A stretch of 64,000 nt of DNA from Mycobacterium sp. ST-F2 (GCF_001905655.1 NZ_JMHT01000008.1:1-64000); one strand, 5' to 3'. Shown: positions 41,389-51,123, counted from the first letter of the stretch. The notes: generated by a model not told the origin, from the sequence alone. Numbers and translations are program-made.

Positions 41389-42807
41389 TCAGAGGCTGAG
41401 CAGCGCTGCAGTGTCGCGAGGGGCCACGGCATCATCCATGCGGGACTGCCAGGAGGCGGCCCAGCGCTCGGGGAAGCACCGCTGCAGGAGGCCGAGCATG
41501 ATCGGCACGGCGGTCGAGGCTCCCGGAGAGGCGCCCAGCAGTCCTGCGATGGTGCCGTCGGCCGACGTGACGAGCTCGGTTCCCGATTGCAACACGCCGA
41601 CGCGCTTCGGGTCCGGTGTGACGAGCTGAGCCCGCTGTCCGGCCGGTATCAGCTCCCAGTCGCCGGGGTCGGCCTCCGGGTAGAACCGTTGCAGCTGTTT
41701 GATCTTGCCGCTGAGCGGGGTGAGCAACTCGCCGATCAGATAGCGCACCAGGGTCAGGCTCTGCAGGGCCGCGGCGGCCAGCACATGCAGGTTGTGCCAC
41801 CGCAGTGTGGTGAAGAAGTCGGTGAGCCTGCCGCCTTTGAGCAGCTTGGTGCTGAACGTCGCATACGGGCCGAACATGAGGTAGCCCTTGCCGTCGACGA
41901 CGCGTTTGTCCAAGTGCGGCACCGACATCGGCGGGGCGCCTATCGCCGCCTGGCCATACACCTTGGCATCGTGTCGTGCGACGACGTCGGGTTGCGCGCA
42001 CCGCAGGAACGCTGCGCCGACGGGCAGCACACCGTAGCCGCGGACCTCGGGAACGTGCGCGCGCTGCAGCAGCCGCAGGGCGAACCCGCCGGCTCCGACG
42101 AACACGTGGCGCGCCCTCAGCTGAAACCTGTTGTGCGACTCTGTACGTCGGCCGCCGACCAACCAGGTGCCGTCCGGGTCCTGGTGTAACCGGCGCACGT
42201 CGTGCCCGAGCCGGACCTCGCCGTCGTTCGAGGTGATGATGCGGGTCAGTCCGTGGGTGAGCGCTCCGAAGTCGACATCGGTGCCGCCGGGGTGGCGGGT
42301 GGCCGCAATCGGTTGCGCCGGATCGCGGCCGGCCATCACCAACGGTGCCCATGCGGCGACTTCGGCGGGATCGTCACTGAACTCGAGATCGGCGAAAAGC
42401 GGATCGGCGCTGAGGGTTTCGAATCGGCGCCGGAGGTAGGCCACGTCGTGGTCGCCGAACACCACGTCCATGTGCGGCGTGCCGTGGACGAAAGTCGCCG
42501 GGTCCAGCAGGCCCTGCTGGACCAGATGTGCCCACCAATGGCGGGACAACTGGAACTGTGCGGCGATCTGCGTGGGCGCGCTGCCGTCTTGGGGATCGGG
42601 CATGTAGTTGAGTTCGCAGTAGCCGGAGTGGCCCGTGCCGGCGTTGTTCCACGGCCCGCTGCTCTCCGTGGCGATGTCGGATGCCCGCTCCACCAACACA
42701 ATGCGCCACTGTGGTTCCAATGTGCTGATCATGGCGCCCAGGGTGGCAGACATGATGCCGCCACCGATGAGGACGACGTCGGCGACTTCCGGTTCAACAG
42801 GGTTCAT
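41389..42807 (-). CDS. mqo: Malate:quinone oxidoreductase
   Basis: This 472-residue FAD-dependent peripheral membrane dehydrogenase oxidises malate to oxaloacetate and passes electrons to menaquinone. Visible are VVLIGGGIMSATLGAMI (FAD-binding), ESSGPWNNAGTGHSGYCELNYMP (family signature), MDVVFGDHDVAYLRRRF, KGYLMFGPYATFSTKLLKGG and LLGASPGASTAVPIMLGLL. GGAGCAACC precedes the chosen ATG. The gene is divergent from a LysR regulator (83-bp gap), which may control it. Confidence 0.93.
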   Translation of the reverse strand: MNPVEPEVADVVLIGGGIMSATLGAMISTLEPQWRIVLVERASDIATESSGPWNNAGTGHSGYCELNYMPDPQDGSAPTQIAAQFQLSRHWWAHLVQQGLLDPATFVHGTPHMDVVFGDHDVAYLRRRFETLSADPLFADLEFSDDPAEVAAWAPLVMAGRDPAQPIAATRHPGGTDVDFGALTHGLTRIITSNDGEVRLGHDVRRLHQDPDGTWLVGGRRTESHNRFQLRARHVFVGAGGFALRLLQRAHVPEVRGYGVLPVGAAFLRCAQPDVVARHDAKVYGQAAIGAPPMSVPHLDKRVVDGKGYLMFGPYATFSTKLLKGGRLTDFFTTLRWHNLHVLAAAALQSLTLVRYLIGELLTPLSGKIKQLQRFYPEADPGDWELIPAGQRAQLVTPDPKRVGVLQSGTELVTSADGTIAGLLGASPGASTAVPIMLGLLQRCFPERWAASWQSRMDDAVAPRDTAALLSL

Positions 42808-42890
42808 GGTTGCTCCTTGTCTCGTTACTCCAGCATCACCCCCGAGAATTTGATCCGTCCAATGAATGTTCTGGCGATTATCATCCGAAT

Positions 42891-43796
42891 ATGGATCAAT
42901 GGATGAGTCTGCTCGCGCCGCAGCTTCGGGCGCTCGAAGAGCTCGACTCCCAGAGCGGACACATGACCCGTGCCGCCGACAGCCTGGGTATTCCGCAGTC
43001 ATCGATGAGTCGGCGCATCCACGCCTTGGAGAAGATGCTCGGCGTCCGGCTGCTCACACAGGAGGGGCGGACGGTGCGGCTGACGCCGGTCGCGGTGCAG
43101 CTTGCCGAACAGTCACGGCGGCCGTTGCGCGAGCTCGAAGCGACGGTCGAGACGATCGCCGGCGAAGCCGACCCCGAACACGGGACCATCCGGTTCGGCT
43201 TCCCCCTGACGATGGGAGCCGGCGTGGTGCCGAACCTGGTCACCGAATTCCACCGGCGCGCACCGGGAATCCGGCTGCAGATGAAGCAGGCGCACGGCAG
43301 TGAACTCGCCGCGGATCTGAAGGCCGGGATGCTCGACGTCGCTGTCGTGATCCCGCCGCCCGACGGCGTCGAACATGTGGTGATCGGCGGACAACACATC
43401 CGGGCCGTGTTGCCGGCGGCCCATCCGCTCGCGGCCCGTCGTCGTCTTCGGCTGGACGAACTGCGCGACGAGACCTTCATCGCCAACCCGGCCAGCTATC
43501 ACCTGCGTCAGGCGACGGAAAGCTGGTGCCGTGACGCGGGTTTCGTTCCGCACGTGCCCGTGGAGATCACCGAATTCTCGACCATCCGCGAGCTGGTCGG
43601 CCGGGGGATGGGCATCGCGCTGCTGCCGCACGACGAGCACACCTCACGCAAGGTCCGGGAAATCCCGTTGACGCCCACCAACTATCAGCGACAGATCGCG
43701 CTGGCGTGGGCGCCGACCGCCGGCACTCCCGCAGCGCGCAGGCTGCTGGCCTTCCTGCGTACGGAGTGGGCGGCCAAGGCCGCCCACAACCGCTGA
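42891..43796 (+). CDS. LysR-family transcriptional regulator
   Basis: This 301-residue regulator has an N-terminal HTH (LRALEELDSQSGHMTRAADSLGIPQSSMSRRIHALEKMLGVRLLTQEGR) and the usual periplasmic-binding-protein-like effector domain (GTIRFGFPLTMGAGVVPNLV onward). It is transcribed away from mqo, the classic LysR arrangement, so malate/quinone metabolism control is a reasonable inference. The effector is unknown. The ATG at 42891 starts the HTH directly. Confidence 0.88.
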   Translation: MDQWMSLLAPQLRALEELDSQSGHMTRAADSLGIPQSSMSRRIHALEKMLGVRLLTQEGRTVRLTPVAVQLAEQSRRPLRELEATVETIAGEADPEHGTIRFGFPLTMGAGVVPNLVTEFHRRAPGIRLQMKQAHGSELAADLKAGMLDVAVVIPPPDGVEHVVIGGQHIRAVLPAAHPLAARRRLRLDELRDETFIANPASYHLRQATESWCRDAGFVPHVPVEITEFSTIRELVGRGMGIALLPHDEHTSRKVREIPLTPTNYQRQIALAWAPTAGTPAARRLLAFLRTEWAAKAAHNR

Positions 43797-43807
43797 CGCC
43801 GCGTGAA

Positions 43808-44824
43808 TCAGGACGCGACCTCGCCGGACTGCTGCGTGGTCGTGGCGTATTCGAAGAAGTCGACGATCTCGTCGACGGCCTTGCGGGCGTCCGGGTTGAC
43901 GTCGAAGCTCAGCTGGAACATGTGCATCGCCTTGTCCCACACCTGAACCCATGCCTGCGCACCCGCCGCGCGCAACGCGTCGGCGAGCGCGAACGAGTCG
44001 TTGCGCAGCATCTCGTTGTTGCCGACCTGCAGGAGCGTGGGTCCCAGGCCGTGCAGGTCGGATTCGGTCGGCATCTCGGGCACCGGGTGGGTGCCGTTCT
44101 TCGTCGCGAAGACGTCGTAGAGGTACTTCACCGCCATGAACGGGAACAGCACGTCGCGGTGTTCGAGCATCGCGTTGTACTTCAGGTTCATGTCGGACGA
44201 CGTCAGCGGCGACAGCAGGATTTGGCCGGCGGGCACCGGCAGGCCTGCGTCACGCACGGCGAGCGCGGTGCCGGTCGCGATCAGGCCGCTGGCGGAGTCA
44301 CCCGCGAACACGATCTTCTTCGCGTCGACGCCGGCGGCGAGCACCATGCGGTAGGCGCACACGCCGTCGGCGATGGCGTCCTCGATCAGGGCCTGCGGCG
44401 CCAGTCGATAGCCGACGTTCAGGACCCGGGCGCCGGTCGAGGCCGACAGCTTGCTGGCCCAGCGCCGGTGCGAGTTCAGCCCGAGCGTGATCAACGCCGA
44501 ACCGTGGAAGTAGATGATCACGCGATCGGAACCCTGTGCGCGCGGCGCGATGATCCATTCGGCGTCGCAGTCGTCCAGCTTGATCGGTGTCACCGTGGTG
44601 CCGGGCAGGGCGCGGAACGCGCGGAAGGGCCCGTCGATGATGTCGTAGCGGCCGCGCTGGACCAGTTCCGGATAGAACCGGTTGACGACGAGGCCGATGA
44701 GCGTGAGCAGGGCAATTACCGGTCGGACGAACACCGCGGTCAGCCCGCCGAGCAGTCGGCTCTGCCACGCGGCGGGGCCGAACTCGAGGTCGGTGGGGCG
44801 GTGAGTCCAGTCGAGCGAGTTCAC
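43808..44824 (-). CDS. Alpha/beta hydrolase (HSL-like esterase/lipase)
   Basis: This 338-residue protein has an N-terminal membrane-associated helix (LGGLTAVFVRPVIALLTLIGLVVN) and a hormone-sensitive-lipase-type hydrolase fold. The oxyanion motif IIYFHGSALITLG (HGS rather than HGGG) and nucleophile GDSASG are visible, and the catalytic His is probably in KAMHMFQLSF. The start is GTG at 44824, just upstream of NSLDWTHRPTDLEFG. Such enzymes cleave short to medium acyl esters; the substrate is unknown. Confidence 0.8.
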   Translation of the reverse strand: MNSLDWTHRPTDLEFGPAAWQSRLLGGLTAVFVRPVIALLTLIGLVVNRFYPELVQRGRYDIIDGPFRAFRALPGTTVTPIKLDDCDAEWIIAPRAQGSDRVIIYFHGSALITLGLNSHRRWASKLSASTGARVLNVGYRLAPQALIEDAIADGVCAYRMVLAAGVDAKKIVFAGDSASGLIATGTALAVRDAGLPVPAGQILLSPLTSSDMNLKYNAMLEHRDVLFPFMAVKYLYDVFATKNGTHPVPEMPTESDLHGLGPTLLQVGNNEMLRNDSFALADALRAAGAQAWVQVWDKAMHMFQLSFDVNPDARKAVDEIVDFFEYATTTQQSGEVAS

Positions 44825-44900
44825 GATACCGAGGGTACTGGGTAAAGCTCCGGAGCCCAAGGGGCTGCCGCTCACCGTGTGCCGTCGTAGCGTGGAGGTC

Positions 44901-46295
44901 GTGACATCACCTAACGACCTTCCGTCCGACCTGCCGCGGACCGTCGGCGAGCTCAAGGCCTCGGGCCACCGCGAGCGGGGCATCAAGACCGAGATTCGCG
45001 AGAACCTGCTGGCAGCACTGGCTGACGGCGACGACGTTTGGCCCGGCATCTTCGGCTTCGAGGACACCGTCCTGCCGCAGCTGGAGCGCGCGTTGATCGC
45101 CGGGCACGACATCGTGCTGCTCGGCGAGCGCGGACAGGGCAAGACCCGTCTGCTGCGCGGGCTGGTCGGTCTGCTGGACGAGTGGACGCCCGTCATCGCG
45201 GGCTCGGAGCTGGGAGAGCATCCCTACTCGCCGATCACGCCCGAGTCGATCCGCCGGGCGGCGGACTCCGGCGACGACCTGCCGATCACCTGGCAACACC
45301 GCAGCGAGCGCTACTTCGAGAAGCTGGCGACGCCCGACACCAGCGTCGCCGACCTCGTCGGCGACATCGACCCCATCAAGGTGGCCGAGGGGCGGAGTCT
45401 GGGTGACCCGGAGACCATCGCCTACGGCCTCATCCCGCGGGCGCATCGCGGCATCGTCGCGATCAACGAGCTGCCCGACCTCGCCGAGCGCATCCAGGTC
45501 GCCATGCTCAACGTGATGGAGGAGCGCGACATCCAGGTGCGTGGCTACACGTTGCGCCTGCCGCTGGACGTGCTCGTGGTGGCCAGCGCCAACCCCGAGG
45601 ACTACACCAACCGTGGCCGCATCATCACGCCGCTGAAGGACCGCTTCGGCGCCGAGATCCGCACCCACTACCCGCTGGAACTCGACGCGGAGGTCGGCGT
45701 CATCAAGCAGGAAGCGCACCTGGCCGCCGAGGTCCCGGAGTACCTGCTGCAGATCCTGGCCCGCTTCGCCCGGTACCTGCGTGAATCGCAGTCGATCGAT
45801 CAGCGCTCCGGCGTCTCGGCCCGGTTCGCGATCGCCGCGGCCGAAACCGTCGGCGCCGCGGCCCAGCACCGCTCCGCGATTCTGGGTGAACAGGATCCGG
45901 TCGCTCGCGTGGTCGACCTGCAGACCATCATCGGTGTGCTGCGCGGCAAGCTGGAATTCGAGTCGGGTGAGGAAGGCCGCGAGCAGGCCGTCCTGGAGCA
46001 CCTGCTGCGGCGGGCCACCGCGGACACCGCGCAACGGCTGCTCGGCGGCATCGACGTCGGTTCCCTGGTCGTTGCGGTGGAAGGAGATTCACCGGTCACG
46101 ACGGGCGAGCGGGTGTCGGCCAAGGACGTGCTGGCCGCGCTGCCGGATCTGCCGGTGATCGACGCGATCGCCGACCGGTTGGGCGCGCAGTCCGACGGCG
46201 AGCGGGCGGCGGCCGTCGAGCTGGCACTGGAAGCGCTGTATCTGGCCAAGCGCATCGACAAGACCTCCGACGACGGCGAAACGGTATATGGCTAA
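44901..46295 (+). CDS. MoxR/magnesium-chelatase-like AAA ATPase
   Basis: This 464-residue AAA+ ATPase has Walker A LLGERGQGKTRLLRGL, Walker B RGIVAINELPDLAERIQVAML and sensor 1 LVVASANPEDYTNRGRII. The sequence resembles the ChlI/MoxR branch. It is the Rv0958 counterpart. It overlaps the downstream VWA gene by eight bases, so the two form a MoxR-VWA chaperone-like pair; no metal-chelatase target gene is nearby. The start is uncertain: GTG at 44901 follows GGAGG closely. Confidence 0.88.
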   Translation: MTSPNDLPSDLPRTVGELKASGHRERGIKTEIRENLLAALADGDDVWPGIFGFEDTVLPQLERALIAGHDIVLLGERGQGKTRLLRGLVGLLDEWTPVIAGSELGEHPYSPITPESIRRAADSGDDLPITWQHRSERYFEKLATPDTSVADLVGDIDPIKVAEGRSLGDPETIAYGLIPRAHRGIVAINELPDLAERIQVAMLNVMEERDIQVRGYTLRLPLDVLVVASANPEDYTNRGRIITPLKDRFGAEIRTHYPLELDAEVGVIKQEAHLAAEVPEYLLQILARFARYLRESQSIDQRSGVSARFAIAAAETVGAAAQHRSAILGEQDPVARVVDLQTIIGVLRGKLEFESGEEGREQAVLEHLLRRATADTAQRLLGGIDVGSLVVAVEGDSPVTTGERVSAKDVLAALPDLPVIDAIADRLGAQSDGERAAAVELALEALYLAKRIDKTSDDGETVYG

Positions 46296-48255
46296 CCACC
46301 TCTCGCGGTATTCGCGCTACACCGGCGGGCCCGACCCGCTGGCGCCTCCAGTCGACCTGCGGGAGGCGCTGGAGCAGATCGGGCAGGACGTCATGGAGGG
46401 CGCGTCGCCCCGGCGCGCGCTGTCCGAGCTGCTGCGCCGGGGTACCCAGAACATGCGCGGCGCCGACCGGCTGGCCGCCGAGGCCAACCGGCGCCGTCGG
46501 GAGTTGCTGTCGCGCAACAACCTTGATGGCACCCTGCAGGAGATCAAGAAGCTGCTCGACGAGGCCGTGCTCGCCGAGCGCAAGGAACTGGCCCGCGCGC
46601 TCGACGATGACGCGCGGTTCGGTGAACTGCAGTTGGAGTCGCTGTCGCCGTCGCCGGCCAAGGCGGTGCAGGAACTCTCCGAATATGACTGGCGCTCGGC
46701 CGAGGCACGGCAGAAGTACGAGCAGATCAAGGATCTGCTGGGCCGGGAGATGCTGGACCAGCGATTCGCCGGCATGAAGGACGCGCTGCAGAACGCCACC
46801 GATGAGGATCGTCAGGCCGTCAACGACATGCTCGACGACCTGAACAACCTGCTGGAGAAGCACGCCAACGGCGAAGACACCCAACAGGATTTCCAGGATT
46901 TCATGGCCAAGCACGGCCAGTTCTTCCCGGAGAACCCGCAGAACGTCGACGAGCTGCTGGACTCCCTGGCCAAGCGTGCCGCCGCCGCGCAGCGGTTCCG
47001 CAACAGCCTGTCGCCCGATCAACGCGCCGAGCTGGATGCGTTGGCGCAGCAGGCATTCGGATCGCCGTCGTTGATGAACGCGCTCGATCGGCTCGACGCC
47101 AACCTGCAGGCCGCCCGCCCGGGGGAGGACTGGACCGGCGAGCGCAATTTCAGCGGAAACAACCCGCTGGGCATAGGGGAGGCCGCGCAGGCGATGGAAG
47201 ACATTGCCGAACTGGAGCAACTGGCAGAACAGCTTTCGCAGAGCTACGCCGGTGCCCAGATGGACGATGTCGACCTGGACATGCTCGCCCGGCAACTTGG
47301 CGACGAGGCCGCCGTCGACGCCCGCGCCCTGGCCGAACTGGAACGCACCCTGATGAACCAGGGCTTCCTGGACCGCGGTTCCGACGGACAGTGGCGGTTG
47401 TCGCCGAAGGCCATGCGCCAGCTGGGACAGGCGGCGCTCCGCGATGTGGCACAACAGCTTTCCGGCCGCCACGGCGAGCGGGACACCCGTCGCGCCGGTG
47501 CCGCCGGCGAACTGACCGGCGCCACCCGGCCGTGGCAGTTCGGCGACACCGAGCCCTGGAACGTCACCCGTACCTTGACCAACGCGGTACTGCGGCAGGC
47601 GGGCACACGCGACGACGGGCCCCTGCGGATCACCGTCGACGATGTGGAGATCTCGGAGACCGAGACCCGCACCCAGGCTGTGGTGGCGCTGTTGGTGGAC
47701 ACCTCGTTCTCGATGGTCATGGAGAACCGGTGGCTCCCGATGAAGCGCACCGCCCTGGCGCTCAACCACCTGGTGAGCACCCGGTTCCGGTCAGATGCGT
47801 TGCAGATCATCGCTTTCGGCCGGCATGCCCGCACCGTGTCGGCGGCCGAACTGACGGGGCTGGAAGGCGTCTACGAGCAGGGCACCAACCTGCACCACGC
47901 GCTGTTGCTCGCCGGCCGGCATCTGCGGCGTCATCCCAACGCACAGCCGGTCGTCCTCGTCGTCACCGACGGCGAGCCGACGGCGCACCTCGAGCAGTAC
48001 CGCAACGGGACCGAGACGTTCTTCGACTACCCGCCGCACCCACGCACCATCGCCTTCACGGTGCGCAGCTTCGACGAGGTGGCCCGGCTGGGGGCGCAGA
48101 TCACGATCTTCCGGTTGGGCAGCGATCCCGGCCTGGCGCGCTTCATCGACCAGGTGGCTCGCCGCGTCGAAGGCCGCGTCGTGGTGCCCGAACTCGACGG
48201 ATTGGGCGCCGCGGTGGTCGGTGACTACCTGCGCTCGCGGCGGCGTCGTCGCTGA
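46288..48255 (+). CDS. VWA-domain protein, partner of the AAA ATPase
   Basis: This 655-residue protein has a long helical N-terminal region rich in charged residues (heptad-like stretches between 60 and 220) and a C-terminal von Willebrand A domain (about 450-650). The complete MIDAS D471-x-S473-x-S475 lies in ALLVDTSFSM, with a later Asp in VVTDGEPTAH. Such proteins bind a metal-dependent target and the partner ATPase remodels it. It is the Rv0959 counterpart. Confidence 0.88.
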   Translation: MANHLSRYSRYTGGPDPLAPPVDLREALEQIGQDVMEGASPRRALSELLRRGTQNMRGADRLAAEANRRRRELLSRNNLDGTLQEIKKLLDEAVLAERKELARALDDDARFGELQLESLSPSPAKAVQELSEYDWRSAEARQKYEQIKDLLGREMLDQRFAGMKDALQNATDEDRQAVNDMLDDLNNLLEKHANGEDTQQDFQDFMAKHGQFFPENPQNVDELLDSLAKRAAAAQRFRNSLSPDQRAELDALAQQAFGSPSLMNALDRLDANLQAARPGEDWTGERNFSGNNPLGIGEAAQAMEDIAELEQLAEQLSQSYAGAQMDDVDLDMLARQLGDEAAVDARALAELERTLMNQGFLDRGSDGQWRLSPKAMRQLGQAALRDVAQQLSGRHGERDTRRAGAAGELTGATRPWQFGDTEPWNVTRTLTNAVLRQAGTRDDGPLRITVDDVEISETETRTQAVVALLVDTSFSMVMENRWLPMKRTALALNHLVSTRFRSDALQIIAFGRHARTVSAAELTGLEGVYEQGTNLHHALLLAGRHLRRHPNAQPVVLVVTDGEPTAHLEQYRNGTETFFDYPPHPRTIAFTVRSFDEVARLGAQITIFRLGSDPGLARFIDQVARRVEGRVVVPELDGLGAAVVGDYLRSRRRRR

Positions 48256-48293
48256 CCCAGTCGTCGCTGACCACCTTCGTCGCTGACCACCTT

Positions 48294-48489
48294 CCGCGAG
48301 CGGCCGTGTCTGTACCGCGACACGCCGCCGAACCCGTGCAGGAGGCGGACTCTCGTCGGCCGCGAGCGTGACGAAATTGCACGCCTACGACGGCGTGTTG
48401 GTGGCAGACACGCACGCTCGTCGCCCGCGAGCGGGCCGAAAATGCACGCGAGATACGGCGCGTCGGGGTACAAACACGGCCGCTCGCGG
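48294..48489. repeat. Cluster of three ~65-bp inverted-orientation repeats
   Basis: The 250-bp gap between the convergent VWA and DUF1707 genes is filled by three related units. One is in plus orientation from 48294 and two are in minus orientation (48360-48420 and 48425-48489). Units carry CCGCGAGCG at one or both ends, GTGT-TGTACC in the middle and TGCA-TTTCG. The outermost arms (48294-48327 and 48456-48489) are complementary at 31 of 34 positions, so the locus can fold into a large hairpin. Confidence 0.75.
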
Positions 48490-48505
48490 GAAGGGGAGTT
48501 GGCGG

Positions 48506-49093
48506 CTAGTCGGCGGGCGGGGGCTTGCGCTTCTTGGACTTGATGCCGACGCGGCCCCACAGTGAGAAGCCGCGGATGGTGACGCGCGGGGCGCCGGGGG
48601 TGCCCTGCTGACCGAGGTGGTCGAAAGCGCCCATGACACCGACGCCGTGCACGTCGACGTTGACCTCGGGCGGCAGCAGGATGGTCTGCCCGCCGAAGAT
48701 CGAGTAGGAGTGGATCTCGACGTCCGGTGAGGTGAAATCGGCGTAGCGCAGATCGATGACACCGCCACCGAAGAGTGAGAACGACGTCAGCCGCTGCGGC
48801 ACGTTCCAGCGGCCCCGGCGCTCGAATCCGCTCATGATCGCCAGCAGCAGCGTCGAGGGCGCGGGATGGCATTCGCCGCCCGTTTCCCACGGCGCGGTGG
48901 TGATGTACGGCAGGTCGGCGCTCAGCTTCGACAGTTCGGCGTACGTCTGCGCGGAATAAGCGCGGTTCAGCCGGTCTTCGTACTCGGACATCGGCAGCCG
49001 GCCCTGCGCGGCCGCATCGCTGAGGAGGTGAGCGACCTGGATCCGGTCGGTATCGGCGGCGCGCATCTGTGCGCGCGAACCTGGGGTGCTCAT
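48506..49093 (-). CDS. DUF1707 / LiaF-like cell-wall-response protein
   Basis: This 195-residue protein has an N-terminal DUF1707 (about 8-60: MRAADTDRIQVAHLLSDAAAQGRLPMSEYEDRLNRAYSAQT), a short linker, and a C-terminal beta-helical LiaF-type domain (SLFGGGVIDLRYADF..SIFGGQTILLPPEVNVDVHGVGVMGAF). It is soluble and corresponds to the Rv0966c type. Relatives are linked to cell-envelope antibiotic response. The start is the ATG at 49093. Confidence 0.85.
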   Translation of the reverse strand: MSTPGSRAQMRAADTDRIQVAHLLSDAAAQGRLPMSEYEDRLNRAYSAQTYAELSKLSADLPYITTAPWETGGECHPAPSTLLLAIMSGFERRGRWNVPQRLTSFSLFGGGVIDLRYADFTSPDVEIHSYSIFGGQTILLPPEVNVDVHGVGVMGAFDHLGQQGTPGAPRVTIRGFSLWGRVGIKSKKRKPPPAD

Positions 49094-49183
49094 CAACTCG
49101 AGCCTACGACGATCACAGCGACTTGCAAGGCTGTTGAGGCAAACTGTGGCCGCATCGATGTCCCATCCGTTACGGGATATGGA

Positions 49184-49951
49184 TCACTTATTCCAGTTCG
49201 GCTGCCGCTTCTGGAGGAAGGCCATCATGCCTTCCCGGGCCTCGTCGGAGACGAACAGCTGCGCCGACTGATTGGCCAGCTTCTCGGCGTCGCGGTCGAA
49301 ATCGGCCAGGATCGACGCCGTGGTCAGTGCCTTGGATGCGGCCAGACCCTGCGGTGAACCCTTGGTGATCTCGTCCGTCAGCTGCGCCACGGTCGCCGGT
49401 ACGTCATTAGTCGCGACGGTCACCAGGCCGATGCGTTCGGCTTCCTCGGCGCCGAACTTCTCGCCTGTCACGAAGAAGCGACCGGCCGCGCGGGCCGTCA
49501 TCTTCGGCAGCAGCGTCAGCGAAATGATCGAGGGCGCCACGCCGATCCTGGCCTCGGTGAGGGCGAAGGTACTGGCGGTGCCCGCGACCACGAGGTCGCA
49601 GGCCCCGATCAACCCCATGCCGCCGGCGCGGACGTGACCATCGATCGCGGCGATCACCGGAACGGGCAGCTCCAGAATCGACCGCAGCAACCCGGCGGCC
49701 TCCAGCGCCCGCGCGGTGGCCAGGTCGCCGGGGTCGCGACCCGCGGCTTCACTCAGATCGGCCCCGGCGCAGAACGTGCCGCCGGTGTGGCCGAGCACCA
49801 CGACCCGCACGCCCGGATCGTCCGCAGCATCGGTGAGGCCCTGCCGCAACTGGTCCACCAGCGCGGTCGACATCGCATTGCGGTTGTGCGGTGAGTCCAG
49901 CGTCAGCCGGGCGACACCGTTTTCGACGGAGTAGTGGACCAGTGCGGTCAT
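49184..49951 (-). CDS. echA7: Enoyl-CoA hydratase/isomerase
   Basis: This 255-residue crotonase-fold enzyme has LDSPHNRNAMSTALVDQL, the oxyanion hole GGTFCAGADLSEA and AIDGHVRAGGMGLIGACDLVVA, and the acidic residue region LTEARIGVAPSIISL. It hydrates alpha-beta-unsaturated acyl-CoA. It is the last gene of the six-gene minus-strand operon and the Rv0971c counterpart; within an Atu-like scheme it would be the isohexenylglutaconyl-CoA hydratase (AtuE role), which is inference. Confidence 0.88.
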   Translation of the reverse strand: MTALVHYSVENGVARLTLDSPHNRNAMSTALVDQLRQGLTDAADDPGVRVVVLGHTGGTFCAGADLSEAAGRDPGDLATARALEAAGLLRSILELPVPVIAAIDGHVRAGGMGLIGACDLVVAGTASTFALTEARIGVAPSIISLTLLPKMTARAAGRFFVTGEKFGAEEAERIGLVTVATNDVPATVAQLTDEITKGSPQGLAASKALTTASILADFDRDAEKLANQSAQLFVSDEAREGMMAFLQKRQPNWNK

Positions 49952-49963
49952 GAGACTTTCCTG

Positions 49964-51121
49964 TCAGTACGAGCGCGGCAGACCCAGCGAGGTCTGCGCC
50001 ACGAAGTTAAGCACCATCTCACGGCTGACCGGAGCGATGCGCGCCAGTCGCGACGCCGTGACCGCGGCGGCGATGCCGTACTCCTTCGTCAGGCCGTTGC
50101 CGCCGAGCGACTGCACGGCCTGGTCGACCGCGCGGACCGAGGCCTCGCCTGCGGCGTACTTGGCCATGTTGGCGGCTTCGGCGGCACCGAAGTCGTCACC
50201 GGCGTCGTACAGCGTGGCGGCCTTCTGCATCATCAGCTTGGCCAGCTCGAGCTCGATGTGGATCTGAGCCAGCGGGTGCGAGATGCCCTGGTGCGAACCG
50301 ATCGGCACCTTCCAGACCTGACGGGTCTTGACGTACTCGGTCGCGGTGCGGATCGCGAGTCGACCGGTGCCGACGGCCATGGCCGCACCGATGATCCGCT
50401 CCGGGTTCAGGCCCGCGAACAGCTGCGCGATCGCGGCGTCCTCGGAGCCGACGAGCGCGTCGGCGGGCAGCCGCACCTCGTCCAGGAACACCTGGAACTG
50501 GCTCTCGGGGCTGATGATCTCCATCTCGATCTTGGTCCAGCTCAGGCCCGGTGCATCGGTTGGGACCACGAACAGTGCCGGCTTGAGGTTGCCGGTCTTG
50601 TGGTCCTCGGTGCGCCCGACGACCAGCACGGCGTCGGCCTGGTCGATGCCCGAGATGAAGACCTTCTGGCCGGACAGGATCCAGTCGCCGCCGTCGCGGC
50701 GCGCCGTCGTGGTGATGCGGTGGCTGTTGGAGCCGGCGTCGGGTTCGGTGATCGCGAAGGCCATGGTGAGCGAGCCGTCCGCGAGACCCGGCACCCAGCG
50801 CTTCTTCTGATCTTCGGTGCCGTACTTGGAGATGATGGTGCCGTTGATGGCCGACGAGACCACCATCATCAGCAGCGGACAGCCGTTGGCGGCCATCTCT
50901 TCCATGACCAGGCTCAGCTCGTACATGCCGGCACCGCCACCGCCATACTCCTCGGGCATGTTGACGCCCAGGAAGCCGTGCTTGCCTGCCTCGGCCCACA
51001 ATTCGTCGGTGTGCTGGCCGGCGCGGGCCTTCTCCAGGAAGTAGTCCTGGCCGAACTTCGAGGCCATCGCGACGACGGCCTCGCGGAGCGCCTTGCGCTC
51101 GTCGGATTCGATGAAAGACAT
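49964..51121 (-). CDS. fadE12: Acyl-CoA dehydrogenase (FadE12)
   Basis: This 385-residue flavoprotein has MAFAITEPDAGSNSHRITTTARRDGGDWILSGQKVFISG, ERIIGAAMAVGTGRLAIRTATEYVKTR and SLGGNGLTKEYGI near the C-terminus. AAGGAG lies seven bases before the ATG at 51121; an ATG at 51127 overlapping the accA2 stop is also possible. It is the Rv0972c counterpart. It is one of two acyl-CoA dehydrogenases flanking the carboxylase subunits. Confidence 0.9.
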   Translation of the reverse strand: MSFIESDERKALREAVVAMASKFGQDYFLEKARAGQHTDELWAEAGKHGFLGVNMPEEYGGGGAGMYELSLVMEEMAANGCPLLMMVVSSAINGTIISKYGTEDQKKRWVPGLADGSLTMAFAITEPDAGSNSHRITTTARRDGGDWILSGQKVFISGIDQADAVLVVGRTEDHKTGNLKPALFVVPTDAPGLSWTKIEMEIISPESQFQVFLDEVRLPADALVGSEDAAIAQLFAGLNPERIIGAAMAVGTGRLAIRTATEYVKTRQVWKVPIGSHQGISHPLAQIHIELELAKLMMQKAATLYDAGDDFGAAEAANMAKYAAGEASVRAVDQAVQSLGGNGLTKEYGIAAAVTASRLARIAPVSREMVLNFVAQTSLGLPRSY

Positions 51122-51123
51122 GG

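Noticed and set aside
44901..48255. Magnesium or cobalt chelatase (ChlI/ChlD or CobST) pair
   Set aside because: The AAA and VWA proteins have the MoxR-like layout, without a large chelatase subunit or tetrapyrrole genes adjacent, so a chaperone-type MoxR-VWA pair is the safer call.
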